A stretch of DNA of 64,000 nucleotides. It comes from Nemertoderma westbladi. Its lineage: Eukaryota; Xenacoelomorpha; Nemertodermatida; Nemertodermatidae. The position numbers and the translations under genes were made by a program. The stretch's first letter is position 1; the number at the start of each line of letters is the position of its first letter. Below the pieces are notes generated by a model. That model did no database searches. It saw only the letters and a list, made by a program, of their open reading frames with translations, and was not told where the DNA came from. Below, piece by piece: positions 63,086 to 64,000 of the stretch. The DNA lies in the NCBI GenBank assembly GCA_032718475.1, contig JAUCBJ010008494.1, forward strand, positions 32,334-96,333, in the 5' to 3' direction.

Positions 63086-63567
63086 GAGTTAGCCATTATT
63101 GAGTTTCAACTGCCGCAGTATTGTATATTGAATTTAAAAACCCGCTATTGTTTTTTTTATTACTACAGTAGTAATGGCCAATTGAAGCATAGTTTGTTAA
63201 GTGGTTCGAATGTCTTAGTGAGTCGTTCCAACGAGTTAGTTAAGTCGGCAGTACGACTTTAGTATAAATCTGTACAAGTCAGCCTACCTGAACGTTTTTC
63301 CTTCTGTGTTCTGTGTATGAGAATCCTCGTCCATCGTAAAATAATGTATATTCTTTATTTAATATTCAGAAATAAAAGATAGAATTGATTTTCGATCTTT
63401 TAGGCCCATTTTATTTTATTTATTTATCAATATTAATATAATGATTATATACTTCTCCGAACGCCATTTCTTATAATTAGTTTTATTTATATAAATCCAT
63501 TACTACTTAATAATTGGCAACAAATTTATTTGTTTCGATAATATAATATTTAGTTTACACAATTGTA

Positions 63568-63590
63568 CCCCCCCCCCCCCCCCCCCCCTT
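63568..63590. repeat. Poly-C tract
   Basis: About 21 consecutive C bases. Similar long G/C runs occur at 6271, 49741, 55023 and 61396; all lie in non-coding or repeat sequence and are likely length-variable. Confidence 0.85.
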
Positions 63591-63771
63591 CCTACCCCCG
63601 TCAGTGCTTTACTGCGTGGGTGGTTCTCTCCAGGTGCTTTCGTAATGTTGCCTAGCAATAATTTGATAAAGCCGTAAATAGTCTGACAGGGCGGGAAATT
63701 TAAAAATAGTTAATGCTACCTTGATTTGGATGTTTATTTATTGGCTGACCTACAGACATTATACATTTAGC

Positions 63772-63999
63772 TCAAGAGTGCTGCTGCCTGCAGTAGGGCG
63801 TACCGGTAGCCATCTGACACAGTTTGAGCTCTATGTGGTCTCTCGCTGTTTCACGAACTTGGAAGAGATGAGCATCATAAAGAGCTGAGCTGCGTTGGTA
63901 CAGGGGGAATACCCCCCACGTTGTAAAGATAAGAGGCGTGGACATACCGAGTTCGACATCCCGGAGACCAATGCGGTGTGGGTGGTTGAAGATGAATAC
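63772..63999 (-). CDS. Open frame at right edge, possible last exon (partial)
   Basis: On the minus strand 75 codons are open from the window edge to a TGA at 63772-63774. The peptide starts VFIFNHPHRIGLRDVELGMS, continues TPLIFTTWGVFPLYQRSSAL, and ends with a helix (YDAHLFQVRETARDHIELKL) before CRQQHS. Residue composition and the lack of low complexity look coding. I do not recognise the family. It could be the end of a host exon or of another mobile element continuing to the right. Confidence 0.4.
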   Translation of the reverse strand, partial: VFIFNHPHRIGLRDVELGMSTPLIFTTWGVFPLYQRSSALYDAHLFQVRETARDHIELKLCQMATGTPYCRQQHS

Positions 64000-64000
64000 C

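Overview
The window is eukaryotic and almost certainly from an animal. It has no operons, no ribosome-binding-site spacing and no dense coding. Instead it is an A+T-rich, intron-like background packed with nested transposable elements: Ty3/gypsy, BEL/Pao and Copia LTR retrotransposons, two kinds of non-LTR retrotransposon (an RTE-like LINE in many copies and a jockey/CR1-like LINE), a Penelope-like GIY-YIG fragment, a hAT-type element and Mutator-like foldback elements. BEL/Pao, Copia and Penelope together, plus one exon resembling the C-terminus of the Golgi coiled-coil protein TMF1, suggest an invertebrate metazoan such as a mollusc. The sequence alone does not fix the phylum.

Layout. 1-3881: Ty3/gypsy gag-pol on the minus strand with its tRNA-Pro-type primer site and a probable LTR; the 3' end lies off the left edge. 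3882-7520: non-coding, with a GTC microsatellite, a 315-bp tandem array carrying a CTCF-like core word and a 61-bp minisatellite. 7572-10125: a 5'-truncated RTE-like LINE with an 11-bp target duplication, split by a hAT-type element with an 8-bp duplication, which itself contains a foldback MITE. 10126-16519: non-coding, with a 1.2-kb-spaced direct repeat, a hairpin repeat and a Mutator-like foldback element (14085-15261, 9-bp duplication). 16520-21700: a decayed BEL/Pao element with gag and protease but no reverse transcriptase. 21700-28172: a small foldback element, an unrecognised acidic protein, a LINE fragment and long empty stretches. 28173-36670: a second copy of the Mutator-like element in inverted orientation, holding a jockey/CR1-like LINE with a 2.46-kb internal tandem duplication. 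36815-39035: RTE-like LINE endonuclease region and part of a coiled-coil ORF. 39036-50922: a second BEL/Pao gag-protease element, again lacking reverse transcriptase, interrupted by a recent Copia element (41293-46741, LTRs nearly identical, 5-bp duplication). 50923-54358: a rearranged RTE-like LINE split by a 1.8-kb segment that carries a LINE fragment and the TMF1-like last exon. 54639-55196: a BEL solo LTR in a coiled-coil ORF. 56269-56778: GIY-YIG endonuclease of a Penelope-like element. 57077-60834: a full-length RTE-like LINE with a 14-bp duplication. 60849-64000: mostly non-coding, ending in an open reading frame that runs off the right edge.

The proteins form no shared host pathway. 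Each belongs to a separate mobile element: Gag packages RNA, protease matures it, reverse transcriptase with RNase H or a nicking endonuclease makes DNA, and integrase inserts it. The nesting gives relative ages. Copia is younger than BEL copy 2, the hAT is younger than the truncated RTE, and the foldback MITE is younger than or part of the hAT.

The least ordinary signals are: (1) two independent BEL/Pao copies that both keep gag plus protease, both lack reverse transcriptase, and share a strong hairpin 26-28 nt past the protease stop; (2) a satellite-bearing foldback element found twice with different perfect 9-bp target duplications; (3) a host-like exon inserted inside a transposon; (4) LINE copies with internal direct duplications and microhomology at the joints.
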